Shown here one piece after another: positions 27,204 to 36,717 of a stretch of 64,000 bases of DNA. How positions within the stretch are numbered: position 1 is the first letter of the stretch; the number at the start of each line of letters is the position of its first letter. The notes beneath the pieces were generated by a model. That model was not told the DNA's origin and ran no database searches. It was given only the letters and a program-made list of their open reading frames with translations. Source of the stretch: Burkholderia latens (GTDB taxonomy: Bacteria > Pseudomonadota > Gammaproteobacteria > Burkholderiales > Burkholderiaceae); NCBI RefSeq assembly GCF_902499045.1, contig NZ_CABVPL010000036.1, positions 1 through 64,000 of the forward strand. Reading direction: 5' to 3'. The position numbers and the translations under genes are program-made.

Positions 27204-28394
27204 ATGACCGTCCGCACTTCCTTCCCGCCGCTCGTGATTCGCGGCCGCACGCTGCTACCCGTGGTGCAGGGCGGCATGGGCGTCGGTATCTCCGCGCACC
27301 GTCTCGCGGGCAGCGTCGCGCGCGAAGGCGCGCTCGGCACGATCGCGAGCATCGACCTGCGGCATCACCACGCCGACCTGCTCGCGCGCTGCCGCGCGAA
27401 TCCGGCCCGCGCGACGCTCGAGGCCGCGAATCTCGACGCGCTCGCGCGCGAAATCCGCCTCGCGAAGACCTACAGTGACGGCCGCGGGATGATTGCGGTC
27501 AACGTGATGAAGGCGGTGAGCGCGCACGCGGACTACGTGCGCGTCGCGTGCGACGAGGGCGCGGACGCGATCGTGATGGGCGCCGGCCTGCCGCTCGATC
27601 TGCCCGATCTCACGCAGGGCCGCGACGTCGCGCTGATCCCGATCCTGTCGGACAGCCGCGGGATCGCGCTGGTGCTGAAGAAGTGGATGAAGAAGCGGCG
27701 GCTGCCCGATGCAATCGTGATCGAACATCCGGCACGCGCGGGCGGGCACCTCGGCGTCACGCAGATCGACGACATGCACGATCCGCGCTTTGATTTCGCG
27801 CGCGTGCTCGACGAGACCGCGCAGGTGATGGCGTCGCTCGGCATCGCGCGCGACACGATCCCGCTGATCGTCGCGGGCGGGATCAACAGTCACGACACGG
27901 TGCGCGCGGCGCTCGCGGCCGGCGCGAACGGCGTTCAGGTCGGCACGCCGTTCGCGGTGACGGAAGAAGGCGACGCGCACCCGAACTTCAAGCGCGTGCT
28001 GGCCGATGCGCTGCCCGGCGACATCGTCGAATTCGTCAGCGTCACCGGACTGCCCGCGCGCGCGGTGAAGACGCCGTGGCTCGATCGCTACCTGCGCAAC
28101 GAGACGCGCATCCGCGACAAGCTCGGCGCGTTCAGACAGCGCTGCCCGACGGCGCTGGAATGCCTGAGCGTCTGCGGGCTGCGTGACGGCATCGAGAAGT
28201 TCGGCCATTTCTGCATCGACACGCGGCTCGCGGCCGCGTTGCGCGGCGACGTCGCGAACGGCCTGTTCTTCCGCGGCCGCGAAGCGCTGCCGTTCGGCAA
28301 CGCGATCCGCAGCGTGCGCGATCTGCTCGACCTGCTGCTGACCGGCCGTGCGGCGGAGCCTGCGACAAACCGTCCGATGTTTACGCTGGCTTGA
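27204..28394 (+). CDS. nitronate monooxygenase / 2-nitropropane dioxygenase family
   Basis: A 396-residue FMN TIM-barrel enzyme of the NMO family: VQGGMGVGISAHRLAG at the N-terminus, VNVMKA, GAGLPLDLPD, EHPARAGGHLG and IVAGGINSHDTVRAALAAGANGVQVGTPFAVTEEGDAH for the phosphate-binding region. It would oxidise toxic alkyl nitronates; some family members are enoyl-ACP reductases, so the reaction is not certain. ATG 27204 is preferred; ATG 27162 adds 14 residues. A preceding terminator makes it a separate transcript from the aldehyde dehydrogenase. Confidence 0.85.
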   Translation: MTVRTSFPPLVIRGRTLLPVVQGGMGVGISAHRLAGSVAREGALGTIASIDLRHHHADLLARCRANPARATLEAANLDALAREIRLAKTYSDGRGMIAVNVMKAVSAHADYVRVACDEGADAIVMGAGLPLDLPDLTQGRDVALIPILSDSRGIALVLKKWMKKRRLPDAIVIEHPARAGGHLGVTQIDDMHDPRFDFARVLDETAQVMASLGIARDTIPLIVAGGINSHDTVRAALAAGANGVQVGTPFAVTEEGDAHPNFKRVLADALPGDIVEFVSVTGLPARAVKTPWLDRYLRNETRIRDKLGAFRQRCPTALECLSVCGLRDGIEKFGHFCIDTRLAAALRGDVANGLFFRGREALPFGNAIRSVRDLLDLLLTGRAAEPATNRPMFTLA

Positions 28395-28459
28395 TGAACA
28401 TCAAGATGGAACGAAGACCCTACGCGGAGAATGGAATCCATTCTTCAGGGGTCTGCACC

Positions 28460-29101
28460 ATGCATAAAACGATTCGAACATGTGTCACCGCAGCCGCCGT
28501 CGCGGCGAGCTTCGTCGCGATGCCGTCGCTGTCGCACGCGGCGTCGCCGGGTGACGGGATCAATCAGGGCGACGTGCTGGTCCGGCTGCGCGCGATCAGC
28601 ATCCAGCCGAACGAGCGCGCGAGCGGCACGCTCGGTGCGATCAACACCGGCGTGAACAACGCGATCGTGCCGGAGCTCGACTTCACGTACATGATCCGCG
28701 ACTACCTGGGCGTGGAGCTGATCCTCGGCACGTCGCGGCACCAGATGACGTCGAGCCTCGGCAATCTCGGCGGCGTCGGCGTGCTGCCGCCGACGCTGCT
28801 GTTGCAGTACCACTTCAATCATGCGGGCAAGGTGCGTCCGTACGTCGGCGCGGGCCTGAACTACACGTACTTCTACAACAACGGACTCAACGTCGGCGGC
28901 GAGGGCGTGTCGATCAACAAGAGCAGCTTCGGTCCGGCACTGCAGTTCGGCGTCGACGTGCAGGTCACGAAGAAGGTGTTTCTGAACGTCGACGTGAAGA
29001 AGATCTGGATGAGCACCGACGCGACGCTCGGCGACAAGGGCATCGGCACGCTGCACATCGATCCGCTGATCGTCGGCGTGGGCGTCGGGATGAAGTTCTA
29101 G
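28460..29101 (+). CDS. OmpW-family outer-membrane protein
   Basis: A 213-residue 8-stranded beta-barrel of the OmpW family. A signal peptide ends at SLSHA (about residue 24); the mature protein starts with GDVLVRLRAISIQPNE, typical of OmpW, has PTLLLQYHFNHAGKVRPYVGAGLNYTYFYN in the centre, and ends with an aromatic Phe (VGVGMKF) as needed for barrel assembly. OmpW forms a hydrophobic channel. ATG 28460 was chosen for the signal peptide; the frame is open to 28391. A terminator follows. Confidence 0.92.
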   Translation: MHKTIRTCVTAAAVAASFVAMPSLSHAASPGDGINQGDVLVRLRAISIQPNERASGTLGAINTGVNNAIVPELDFTYMIRDYLGVELILGTSRHQMTSSLGNLGGVGVLPPTLLLQYHFNHAGKVRPYVGAGLNYTYFYNNGLNVGGEGVSINKSSFGPALQFGVDVQVTKKVFLNVDVKKIWMSTDATLGDKGIGTLHIDPLIVGVGVGMKF

Positions 29102-29140
29102 AAACGATACGCCCGCGCGAAACGAACAGAGTTGGGGTTG

Positions 29141-29173
29141 GCGGCATGGCAGTCGGCATGCCGCTCTTTTTTT
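29141..29173 (+). terminator. terminator between ompW and the usher gene
   Basis: Eight-base arms GCGGCATG (29141-29148) and CATGCCGC (29157-29164), loop of 8, followed by TCTTTTTTT. It serves the OmpW gene; the T-run overlaps the usher stop codon. Confidence 0.9.
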
Positions 29174-31640
29174 ATGCGGCGTCCGCGGCGGGTGTGGACA
29201 GCGGCTCGCAGCGCGCGTCGGCGCGCTCGTAATAGCGCGCCGTCGCAGGCGGCGTGTCCGGCAGCGTGAACGTCACGCGGCAGACGGTTCCATCGGGCAG
29301 CGCGGCCCGCAGTGGCGTGTGCAACTGCGCGCCCGCGAGCAGCAGCCGGCCTGCGTTGCCGGTGACGGTGACGAAGCGGTCGTGGTCGTCGACGACGGTC
29401 GACAGCACCGGCAGCGCGGTGCCGTCCGCCTGCGTCACCGTCAGCAGCACGCGCCGCGTTTGCTCGACGGCGAATTCGACGCGGCCGACGGCGCCGCGGC
29501 CGGCCGCGAGGGTTTGCATCCCGTTCTTCACGTCGACGTTGCGCGGCAGGCTTTTCGTGTTGATCCGGATGGGTGTTTGCGCGTAGGCAGGCAGCGACGC
29601 GATGACGGCGCGGCCGCGCCCATCGGTCCACACGGGGCCGGACGGAGTGGCGAGCTCGATGCCGGCGCGATCGCCGACGCGCGCGAGTGCGAAGGTTTCG
29701 CGGATCTCGTACGGAGACAGCACGCCGACGCCGCCGAGCAGCGCGACCGCGCCGCGCACGTTCATGCCGATCGTCGCACGCTCGGCGCCGTACAGCGCGG
29801 CGTTCAGGATCGTGCGCGCGGGGCCGGGCGTCGCGCTGAGCGTCGCGCGTAGCGACGGCGACCGCGATGCGGTGTCGTAGTCGGCGGCGATGCTGTAGCT
29901 TCCGGTCCGGCCGAACGTGTCGGCATAGCGCGCGCCGGCGCGCACCGCATCGCCGGAGACGTTGGCGAACGTGCTGACGCTGCGCGTGCCGATCGGGACG
30001 GTGGCGGTCACGTAGACCTGCGTGCCGGCGCCGCCGCGGGCGCCGAACGCGCGGTTCACGTTCAACGTGACCGAGCCGCGCCCGAGCGAGCGGGTCCACA
30101 TGCCGGCGACGCGCTGGATCGCGGGCCCGCCGAACACCGCGATCCGCGAATAGTCGAGCGACAGCATGCCCAGCGTCCGATCGCGCCAGCCGAGCGTTGC
30201 CGCGAACTGCGTGCGCGACGGCGGTGTGAATCCATCCGTCGAACTCACCGCGTCGATCAGCTGCCGATATCCGGACGTGCGCCGCACGAACGATGCACTG
30301 GCGCTCCATGCCGCGTTGCCGCTGCTCGCCAGTGCGACTCGGGTCTGCATCCCGTGGCGGCCGGCGCTGCGGCTGACGTCGAGACCCGCGGCGGCCGAGA
30401 CGCCGGCAAGCGGCGCGAACTCGATGCTCGCGGCGCCCGACTGCAGCGGCGACGACACGAGGAGGCCGCCATTGACCCGTGCACGCTGCCCGATCTGCCA
30501 GCCGCGCGTGGCGGTCGCGAGCCACGGGGCTTGCGCGTCTCCGTCGTCCTGCAGGCGGCCGACCGCGATCGACAGCCCATGCGCGGCGGCCAGGCCGGCG
30601 CCGGGCAGCGATGAACCCGGCACGGTGAAACGCTGCACGTCGCCCGTCGCCTCGACGACGGTGACGTCGAGATCCGCGGTGCCGCTGACGAGCGGCAGCG
30701 CGCCCAGCGCAAACGGGCCGGGCGGCAATTGCGACGAATGGATCAGTACGCCGAGCTGGCGCACCTCGACGCGCGCCTGCGTGCGCGCGATGCCCGTCAC
30801 ACGCGCGGCCGGGCCGGGCGCGGCGGACAGCGCTTCGTCGGGAAACGTCTGCACGCCGAACATGCGGCCGACCGCGAACAGCGTCGAGCGCGGGATGATC
30901 TGCCCGGCCTGCAGCGTCGTGCCGAGCGACGCGAACGTGCGCTGCGCGTACGCGGCCTGATGATCGACGCCGGCCCGGCCGTTAGCGACCGTGGCGATCT
31001 GGCTGCTGCGCACGATCCAGTCGGCTGCGTTGAAGCCGGCTTCGGTCGCCGCTTGCCAGTATTGCGACGTGCCGGCCGGATTGCGTGTGGCCGTCGCGAG
31101 CAGGTCGTAGTTGACGAGCGCGGCGAAGCCGCCGCGTGCGAACGTGTCGCCGTTGCGTGGAGCCGTATCGAGGGCATCGGCCGGCACGACGAAGTCGATG
31201 GCGCCGTCGGCGGGCCGCAGCGTCACGATCGCCTGCGGATAGGCGTGCCGGTAGTCGTGGCACGGTGGAGATCCGGTGCCGGCGTCCGCCGCGGACGCAT
31301 CGCGCAGCGCGGCGGGCACGACGAGACCGGCTGCCCGCAGCAGGCCGGGCGTCGCGCACAGATTGCCGTCGTGGCCGAACCGTGCGTCGGCCCGGCCGGC
31401 GCGCTTGCCGTTGACCGTCAGCTGGACCGCAACCGTGCCTGGCATGAAGCGGGGCGCACGCGCGAAATAGCGGCCGGCCGCGGCGTCGATGCCAAGCTCG
31501 CGCAGGGCGCCGGCATCGAACTCGAGCGAGTCGGGCGGCGTGCCGCCGGCGCTGGCAGCCGCTGCGCCCGGCATGCCGCCGACGACGATGGACAGCCCGA
31601 GCGCGAGCACACCGTCGCGGACGTGGATGACGTCCGACAT
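29172..31640 (-). CDS. fimbrial outer-membrane usher
   Basis: An 822-residue chaperone-usher pathway usher, the channel that assembles pilins at the outer membrane. A signal peptide (LALGLSIVVGGMPGAAAASA) is followed by the N-terminal periplasmic domain with LTVNGKRAG, the barrel with NYDLLATATRN and the plug, and the C-terminal domains ending with a Cys pair (GTVCRVTF, DARCEPL). Size is normal. It follows the chaperone gene by 29 bases and is last in a three-gene pilus operon. Confidence 0.92.
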   Translation of the reverse strand: MSDVIHVRDGVLALGLSIVVGGMPGAAAASAGGTPPDSLEFDAGALRELGIDAAAGRYFARAPRFMPGTVAVQLTVNGKRAGRADARFGHDGNLCATPGLLRAAGLVVPAALRDASAADAGTGSPPCHDYRHAYPQAIVTLRPADGAIDFVVPADALDTAPRNGDTFARGGFAALVNYDLLATATRNPAGTSQYWQAATEAGFNAADWIVRSSQIATVANGRAGVDHQAAYAQRTFASLGTTLQAGQIIPRSTLFAVGRMFGVQTFPDEALSAAPGPAARVTGIARTQARVEVRQLGVLIHSSQLPPGPFALGALPLVSGTADLDVTVVEATGDVQRFTVPGSSLPGAGLAAAHGLSIAVGRLQDDGDAQAPWLATATRGWQIGQRARVNGGLLVSSPLQSGAASIEFAPLAGVSAAAGLDVSRSAGRHGMQTRVALASSGNAAWSASASFVRRTSGYRQLIDAVSSTDGFTPPSRTQFAATLGWRDRTLGMLSLDYSRIAVFGGPAIQRVAGMWTRSLGRGSVTLNVNRAFGARGGAGTQVYVTATVPIGTRSVSTFANVSGDAVRAGARYADTFGRTGSYSIAADYDTASRSPSLRATLSATPGPARTILNAALYGAERATIGMNVRGAVALLGGVGVLSPYEIRETFALARVGDRAGIELATPSGPVWTDGRGRAVIASLPAYAQTPIRINTKSLPRNVDVKNGMQTLAAGRGAVGRVEFAVEQTRRVLLTVTQADGTALPVLSTVVDDHDRFVTVTGNAGRLLLAGAQLHTPLRAALPDGTVCRVTFTLPDTPPATARYYERADARCEPLSTPAADAA

Positions 31641-31669
31641 CGCAAATCGGGGAAACGAGGACGTGCGGC

Positions 31670-32437
31670 TTATCGACCTGGGCCTTGGCCTGGACCTTGG
31701 CCTGGGCGCGGGCCCGGATCGGCCGCGCCCGCGGCGAGCACCGCGTCGTAGTGCTCGACCGAGAAGCCATAGACGGTGGCGGGGAAGAGGCGCACGCGCT
31801 CGGGTGTCGCGGCCGCGGCGCCCAGCGCGATGCGGCGCGTCTGTCCGGCCAGCACGTACGGGGCCGGTAGCGACACGATCTGCTGCGTCGGCAGCAACTG
31901 CACCTTCTGTTCGAGACGCACGACGTAGCGGCTGTCGTTGCGCACGACCAGTTCGCCATTTTCGACCGACCACTTCAGCAGTTCCCACGGCTTGTCGTTG
32001 CGTGCGAGATCTTGCGGGTGGATCAGCACCGGAAGATTCTGGCGGATGATCGTCTGGATCTCGTTCTTGCCCGGACGTTTCGGCGGAATGCCGGAGAACG
32101 ACACGCGCGCGAGGCGCTGCGTGTTGGGCGGTTCGTTTCCGGCGAGCACGAACCGAACGAGCTGCGTCGCGCCGCCTTCGACACGCGCGATCGGGGGCGT
32201 CGCGATGACGAATTCGGCGTTGTCTTCGGGAATCGGTTCGATCGTCGTATGAAGGAGCGTCGGATGGTTGTCCGTGTTCTTGACCGAGACGGTTCCTTCG
32301 CCGTCGGCTTCGTCGACGATCACGACCGACGTTTCGGGCACGACGCCCATTGCGTATGCGGTATTGGTACCGATGAGGCAACCGAGAAGCGGGGCGAGCA
32401 GTAACGCCCGCCGGCAGTGGCGCGCAGGAAGTTTCAT
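31670..32437 (-). CDS. periplasmic fimbrial chaperone
   Basis: A 255-residue PapD-like chaperone that delivers pilins to the usher. A signal peptide ends near AYA (residue 28). The first Ig-like domain has the RLARVSFSGIPP region and the lysine of the subunit-binding cleft (PKRPGKNEIQT); the second follows after RQNLPVLIHP. The C-terminus is an odd repeat of Gly-Pro-Gln (GPRPGQGPGQGPGR) not typical of the family. It follows the pilin gene after a large hairpin. Confidence 0.9.
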   Translation of the reverse strand: MKLPARHCRRALLLAPLLGCLIGTNTAYAMGVVPETSVVIVDEADGEGTVSVKNTDNHPTLLHTTIEPIPEDNAEFVIATPPIARVEGGATQLVRFVLAGNEPPNTQRLARVSFSGIPPKRPGKNEIQTIIRQNLPVLIHPQDLARNDKPWELLKWSVENGELVVRNDSRYVVRLEQKVQLLPTQQIVSLPAPYVLAGQTRRIALGAAAATPERVRLFPATVYGFSVEHYDAVLAAGAADPGPRPGQGPGQGPGR

Positions 32438-32473
32438 GGAGGCGGATGGCTAGGCGTGGCGCAGGCGTGCGGT

Positions 32474-32502
32474 GCGCCGCCGCTTCGTCGAAGCGGCGGC
32501 GC
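32474..32502 (-). promoter_or_regulatory. 13-bp hairpin between pilin and chaperone genes
   Basis: Perfect arms at 32474-32486 and 32490-32502 (GCGCCGCCGCTTC and its complement) with a 3-base loop. No U-run follows on the transcribed strand. Such intercistronic stems in pilus operons keep the major pilin mRNA abundant relative to chaperone and usher; that role is inferred here from position. Confidence 0.7.
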
Positions 32503-32551
32503 GATCGACGCCTGTCAGGCGATCAGGTCAATGGAGCGACGCGTAACGGAA

Positions 32552-33232
32552 TTACAGGTACACGAGCGAGACGGTGGCGAGACCGTCGAGGTTGATCTCC
32601 TTGCTCAGATCGAGGTTCGACGTCTTGTCGATTGCCGCCTGCACGTCGAGCGTGCCGGTGAAGACCTTCGCCGCGACCGGCACGGTCAGGCCTTTCTTGG
32701 CCCACGACTCGTAGCCGCCGGTGTTGTTGGCGATGCCGTTGGACGTCGTCCACGTGGCGCCGCTGGTACTCGAATAAATCGAATCGACCGCAACGCCGTC
32801 CGCCTGGAACGTATTCGCTCTAAAGCGGAAGGCAAAGGCGCCGATATTCTTGCCGCTCGCCGTGCCGAGGCCGAATTGCGAGCTGGGCGAATTGGACGAG
32901 CCGAAGAAATTGATATTGCCGGTAAATGCACCGGTGCCGGCACGATTATCCTGCGCGGTCAGCGCGACGCGGGCGGCGGCATCGCACGTGATCGCGATCG
33001 AATCCGAAAGGACCGGCAGCAGTGTGGGCGCGACCGGGCTGAGTTCCGCCACGCCGATCAATCCGTAATCGAACGTGCCGCCGCCGGCAAGCGTCGGCGT
33101 GCACGCGCCCGGCTTGATCTTGCCGGTGACCTTGACGTCGAACGAGTCGGCGAACGCCGATGCGCTGCCCAGCGCCAGCAGGCCCGCGATCACGAGGTGC
33201 GAGGTTTTGTTCGTCATCTTAACGAATTTCAT
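32552..33232 (-). CDS. fimbrial major subunit (DUF1120-type)
   Basis: A 226-residue exported pilin-like protein. A signal peptide ends at SASAFA (about residue 28). The mature start DSFDVKVTGKIKPGACTPTLAGGGTFDYG and one pair of Cys (GACTP, ITCDA) fit the DUF1120 pilin group, and the C-terminus ATVSLVYL alternates hydrophobic residues like a donor-strand region. It is first in the operon with chaperone and usher. No separate adhesin is encoded beside them. Confidence 0.85.
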   Translation of the reverse strand: MKFVKMTNKTSHLVIAGLLALGSASAFADSFDVKVTGKIKPGACTPTLAGGGTFDYGLIGVAELSPVAPTLLPVLSDSIAITCDAAARVALTAQDNRAGTGAFTGNINFFGSSNSPSSQFGLGTASGKNIGAFAFRFRANTFQADGVAVDSIYSSTSGATWTTSNGIANNTGGYESWAKKGLTVPVAAKVFTGTLDVQAAIDKTSNLDLSKEINLDGLATVSLVYL

Positions 33233-33832
33233 CTGAAGGGGTTCCTGGTAACGACCGGATTTCCGATGTCGATCCGGTTATCCGGCGTTTGGATTAAAGA
33301 AAATGAAATGCTCGCCGTAATTCGAAGTGAGCGAGTGGAATTTATCAATTCGGTTGGTGAATTGAAATCGTACTCGTACATATTTTCGTGGCTGTTTTTG
33401 AGAAATTGGCGCCGTTTAATCGACAAAATAATCCGATTTATCGCGTCATGATGGTGTTTTGATCGTCACGAATGTCAGATGCGATATTTTTCAGCTTCGA
33501 TTCAGACGGAGCGGCATGGATTCGCACTGAGCGGACGATGTCGAAAATGACGGCGATTCCGCATGCCGCTCGGCGCCGGACGATTGCGACGGCAGGCGCG
33601 CGGCGGCGCCGCGTCCATGGTGGTTGCCGACAGCGGGAGGCAGGAGCGGAAATGGAAGATGTCGCGGCGATGGCGACGACGCGCGCAAGGCGGCGCGAGA
33701 TGCAGGAAGGGCGATGCAGGAGGCAGGTGGGGCCGGGGCGGGGTTCGGCCCGTCGACTGACGACCCGAGCGGCGGGCCGGGACGGTGGCGCCGGTGGGCG
33801 CATCGCGCCGGCATGCGCCGGCGCGGGGCGGC
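33233..33832. other. 600-bp intergenic region upstream of the pilus operon
   Basis: The first 240 bases (33233-33470) are AT-rich and probably hold the pilus promoter; a 7-bp inverted repeat TCAATTC (33345-33351) and GAATTGA (33359-33365) could be an operator. The remaining GC-rich 360 bases show no convincing gene on either strand; the open frames there are Arg-rich and lack ribosome-binding sites. Confidence 0.5.
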
Positions 33833-34036
33833 TTACAGCTTGTCGTACTGGAAACGCATCGCGGTGCCTTCGCGGGTGATGCGCTCCCACACCGCGCGCT
33901 TCTCGTCGTCGCTCAGGAACACCCAGTTCGACACTTCGGCGGCCGTGCGGCCGCAGCCCTTGCAGACTTCGTCGAAGAGAGTCGAGCACACGCCGATGCA
34001 GGGGCTGTCGGGCAGGTCGTGGAGATTGGAGGCCAT
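33833..34036 (-). CDS. DUF1289 domain protein
   Basis: A 67-residue protein of the DUF1289 family: DSPCIGVCSTLFDEVCKGCGRTAAEVSNW has four Cys (CxxxC, CxxC), a presumed metal-binding site, and the WERI ending is typical. Function unknown; members are small cytoplasmic proteins. It is monocistronic. Confidence 0.9.
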   Translation of the reverse strand: MASNLHDLPDSPCIGVCSTLFDEVCKGCGRTAAEVSNWVFLSDDEKRAVWERITREGTAMRFQYDKL

Positions 34037-34375
34037 CGGAGGGGTCGCGCCGTGAAATCGTCAGGGCGTCATTTTAATGCATGGGGCGACGCGGCCCGGT
34101 CGCGCTGGCGCAGCCGCTTTCGCGACCGCTTTGTTTTCCTGATGGACAGCCGCCGATTACCCGATAGAATTCCCCCGGAACGCCCCGCTGCGCGGGCCGC
34201 CCGAGCGGCCGGCGGCGGCAATCTGTTCCGTTTGCGCGACACGGCCATGATTTTTTTGTGACAGAGCGCGAATGATGGTAGCGTTCGGGGTTTTCGAGGG
34301 GCGGCGCGTCACGATGTGCCGCCATGACGAGGCAGACGGCAGCCGGACGCACGGTCCGGCCGGAGGGAGAACGGG
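34037..34375. other. intergenic region between the DUF1289 gene and potF
   Basis: A divergent control region of 339 bases. An AT patch near 34245-34260 (ATTTTTTTGTGACA) is the likely promoter area for the pot operon. GAGGGAGAACGGG is the potF ribosome-binding site region. I see no gene. Confidence 0.45.
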
Positions 34376-35470
34376 ATGAAGGCAAAGGTAGTGGGCCGGT
34401 TCGCAGCGCTCGCGCTGTGCGTGGGTGCATCGGCGGCGGCGGCGAAGGATACGCAGCTCAATATCTATAACTGGTCGGACTACATTGCGAAGGACACGAT
34501 CCCGAACTTCGAGAAGCAGGCGGGCGTCAAGGTCCGCTACGACAACTACGACAGCGACGACACGTTGCAGGCGAAGCTGCTGACGGGCAGCTCGGGCTAC
34601 GACATCGTCGTGCCGACCAGCAACTACGCGGGCAAGCAGATCGCCGCCGGCATCTTCACGCCGCTCGACAAGTCGAAGCTGCCGAACCTCAAGTACCTCG
34701 ATCCGCAACTGATGGCGCTCGTCGCCGGCGCCGACCCGGGCAACAAGTACACGGTGCCCTGGGCGTACGGCACGACCGGTCTCGCGTACAACCTGACGAA
34801 GGCGCAGCAGGCGCTCGGCAAGGTGCCGCTCGACAACTGGGACATCCTGTTCAAGCCGGAAAACCTGTCGAAGCTGAAGGCCTGCGGCGTGTCCGTGCTC
34901 GACGCACCGGACCAGATGTTCGCGGCGGCGCTGCACTACATCGGCAAGGATCCGATGAGCACGAACCCGGCCGACTACAAGGCCGCGATGGACGTGCTGA
35001 AGAAGATCCGCCCGTACATCACGCAGTTCAACTCGTCGGGCTACATCAACGACCTGGTCGGCGGCGACATCTGCTTCGCGTACGGCTGGTCGGGCGACGT
35101 CGTGATCGCGAAGCATCGCGCGATCGAGGCGAAGAAGCCGTACAAGATCGAATACTACATCCCGAAGGGCGGCGCGCCGGTCTGGTTCGACGTGATGGCG
35201 ATCCCGAAGGATGCGAAGAACAAGGAAGCCGCGCTGCAGTGGATCAACTACATCGAGGATCCGAAGGTGCACGCGGCGATCACGAACGCCGTGTACTACC
35301 CGAGCGCGAACGCCGAAGCGCGCAAGTACGTGCGCCCGGACGTCGCGAACGACCCGGCCGTCTATCCGCCGGCCGACGTCGTGAAGACGCTGTTCCTGCT
35401 CAAGCCGCTGCCGCCTGAAATCCAGCGTCTGCAGACGCGTCTGTGGACCGAGCTGAAATCGGGCCGCTGA
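34376..35470 (+). CDS. potF: polyamine ABC transporter substrate-binding protein
   Basis: A 364-residue periplasmic binding protein of the PotD/PotF family. The signal peptide ends around ASAAAAK (residue 22); the mature part starts with LNIYNWSDYIAKDTIPNFEKQAGVKVRYDNYDS, diagnostic for polyamine binders, and has SNYAGKQIAAGIF, PWAYGTTGL and VGGDICFAYGWSGD. It would bind putrescine or spermidine and feed the permease encoded downstream. A hairpin follows before the ATPase gene. Confidence 0.93.
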   Translation: MKAKVVGRFAALALCVGASAAAAKDTQLNIYNWSDYIAKDTIPNFEKQAGVKVRYDNYDSDDTLQAKLLTGSSGYDIVVPTSNYAGKQIAAGIFTPLDKSKLPNLKYLDPQLMALVAGADPGNKYTVPWAYGTTGLAYNLTKAQQALGKVPLDNWDILFKPENLSKLKACGVSVLDAPDQMFAAALHYIGKDPMSTNPADYKAAMDVLKKIRPYITQFNSSGYINDLVGGDICFAYGWSGDVVIAKHRAIEAKKPYKIEYYIPKGGAPVWFDVMAIPKDAKNKEAALQWINYIEDPKVHAAITNAVYYPSANAEARKYVRPDVANDPAVYPPADVVKTLFLLKPLPPEIQRLQTRLWTELKSGR

Positions 35471-35498
35471 CGCGAGCCGCAGTGAGCCAGCAGTCATG

Positions 35499-35525
35499 AA
35501 GCCCCTGGTGCCCCCGGGGGCTTTG
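35499..35525 (+). terminator. hairpin between potF and potG
   Basis: AAGCCCC (35499-35505) pairs with GGGGCTT (35517-35523), followed by TG TTC. It lies between the binding-protein gene and the rest of the operon and probably works as a partial attenuator, giving excess binding protein over membrane components. Confidence 0.5.
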
Positions 35526-35556
35526 TTCGTCAAACGCAGGAGAGAAGCAGCACATC

Positions 35557-36717
35557 ATGAATAGCCAGTCGGGCGCGCCGGTCGCGGGCGCGCCGTCCTT
35601 CGTTTCTTCGGCCGGCGCCGCCGCGCGCGCCGAGAACTTTGTCCAGATCGTCGACGTCGTCAAGAAATTCGGCGACACCGAAGTGGTGCGCAACGTGAAC
35701 CTGACGGTGCGCCAGGGCGAGCTGTTCGCACTGCTCGGCAGCTCCGGTTCCGGCAAATCGACGCTGTTGCGCATGCTCGCGGGCCTCGAGACGGTCACGT
35801 CCGGAAAGATCCTGATCGACGGCGAGGACCTCGCGCAGCTGCCGCCGTACAAGCGGCCCGTGAACATGATGTTCCAGTCGTATGCGCTGTTCCCGCACAT
35901 GTCGGTCGAAGCGAACGTCGCATACGGCCTGAAGCAGGAAGGCACGCCGAAGGCCGAGCTGAAGGAGCGCGTGGCCGCCGCGCTCGAACTCGTGCAGATG
36001 AGCAAGTATGCGAAGCGCAAGCCGCATCAGCTGTCGGGCGGCCAGCAGCAGCGCGTCGCGCTCGCGCGTTCGCTCGTCAAGCGCCCGAAGGTGCTGCTGC
36101 TCGACGAGCCGATGTCGGCGCTCGACAAGCAGATCCGCCAGCGCACGCAGATCGAGCTCGTCAACATCCTGAAGAAGGTGGGCGTGACCTGCATCATGGT
36201 CACGCACGACCAGGAAGAGGCGATGACGATGGCGAACCGGCTCGCGGTGATGAGCGAAGGGCAGATCGTGCAGGTCGGCTCGCCGAACGAAGTCTACGAA
36301 TATCCGAACAGCCGCTTCTCGGCCGAGTTCATCGGCTCGACGAACCTGTTCGACGGCGTCACCGTCGAGGACGAACCCGACCACGTGTACATCGAATCGC
36401 CGGAGCTGCCGAGCCGGCTGTACGTGAGCCACGGGATCACAGGCCCGCTCGGGATGCCGGTCACGGTGTCGGTGCGCCCCGAGCGGATCGCGCTCACGCG
36501 CAAGCCGCCCGAAGGCGCGTTCAACTGGGCGCGCGGCAGGATCACGAACGTCGCGTACATGGGCGGCTATTCGCTGTATCACGTGAAGCTCGACGCGGGC
36601 AAGACGGTGATCGCGAACGTGTCGAGCCTCGCGATCACGGAGCTCGAGACGCCGGCGCTCGGCGACGAGATCTACGTGCGCTGGAGCGCGACCGCGGGCG
36701 TGGTGCTGACGTCATGA
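35557..36717 (+). CDS. potG: polyamine ABC transporter ATPase
   Basis: A 386-residue ABC importer ATPase: Walker A GSSGSGKST near residues 63-71, MMFQSYALFPHMS (Q-loop), LSGGQQQRVALARS (signature), LLLDEPMSALD (Walker B), and a C-terminal TOBE domain (VSVRPERIALT). The N-terminal 30 residues are an Ala/Ser-rich extension similar to PotG. It overlaps the next gene by 4 bases. Confidence 0.93.
   Translation: MNSQSGAPVAGAPSFVSSAGAAARAENFVQIVDVVKKFGDTEVVRNVNLTVRQGELFALLGSSGSGKSTLLRMLAGLETVTSGKILIDGEDLAQLPPYKRPVNMMFQSYALFPHMSVEANVAYGLKQEGTPKAELKERVAAALELVQMSKYAKRKPHQLSGGQQQRVALARSLVKRPKVLLLDEPMSALDKQIRQRTQIELVNILKKVGVTCIMVTHDQEEAMTMANRLAVMSEGQIVQVGSPNEVYEYPNSRFSAEFIGSTNLFDGVTVEDEPDHVYIESPELPSRLYVSHGITGPLGMPVTVSVRPERIALTRKPPEGAFNWARGRITNVAYMGGYSLYHVKLDAGKTVIANVSSLAITELETPALGDEIYVRWSATAGVVLTS

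Noticed and set aside
25365-28394. 1009-residue frame that could look like an aldehyde dehydrogenase-monooxygenase fusion
   Set aside because: Its first two thirds are out of frame with the real dehydrogenase; only the last part is the monooxygenase, and a terminator separates the two genes.
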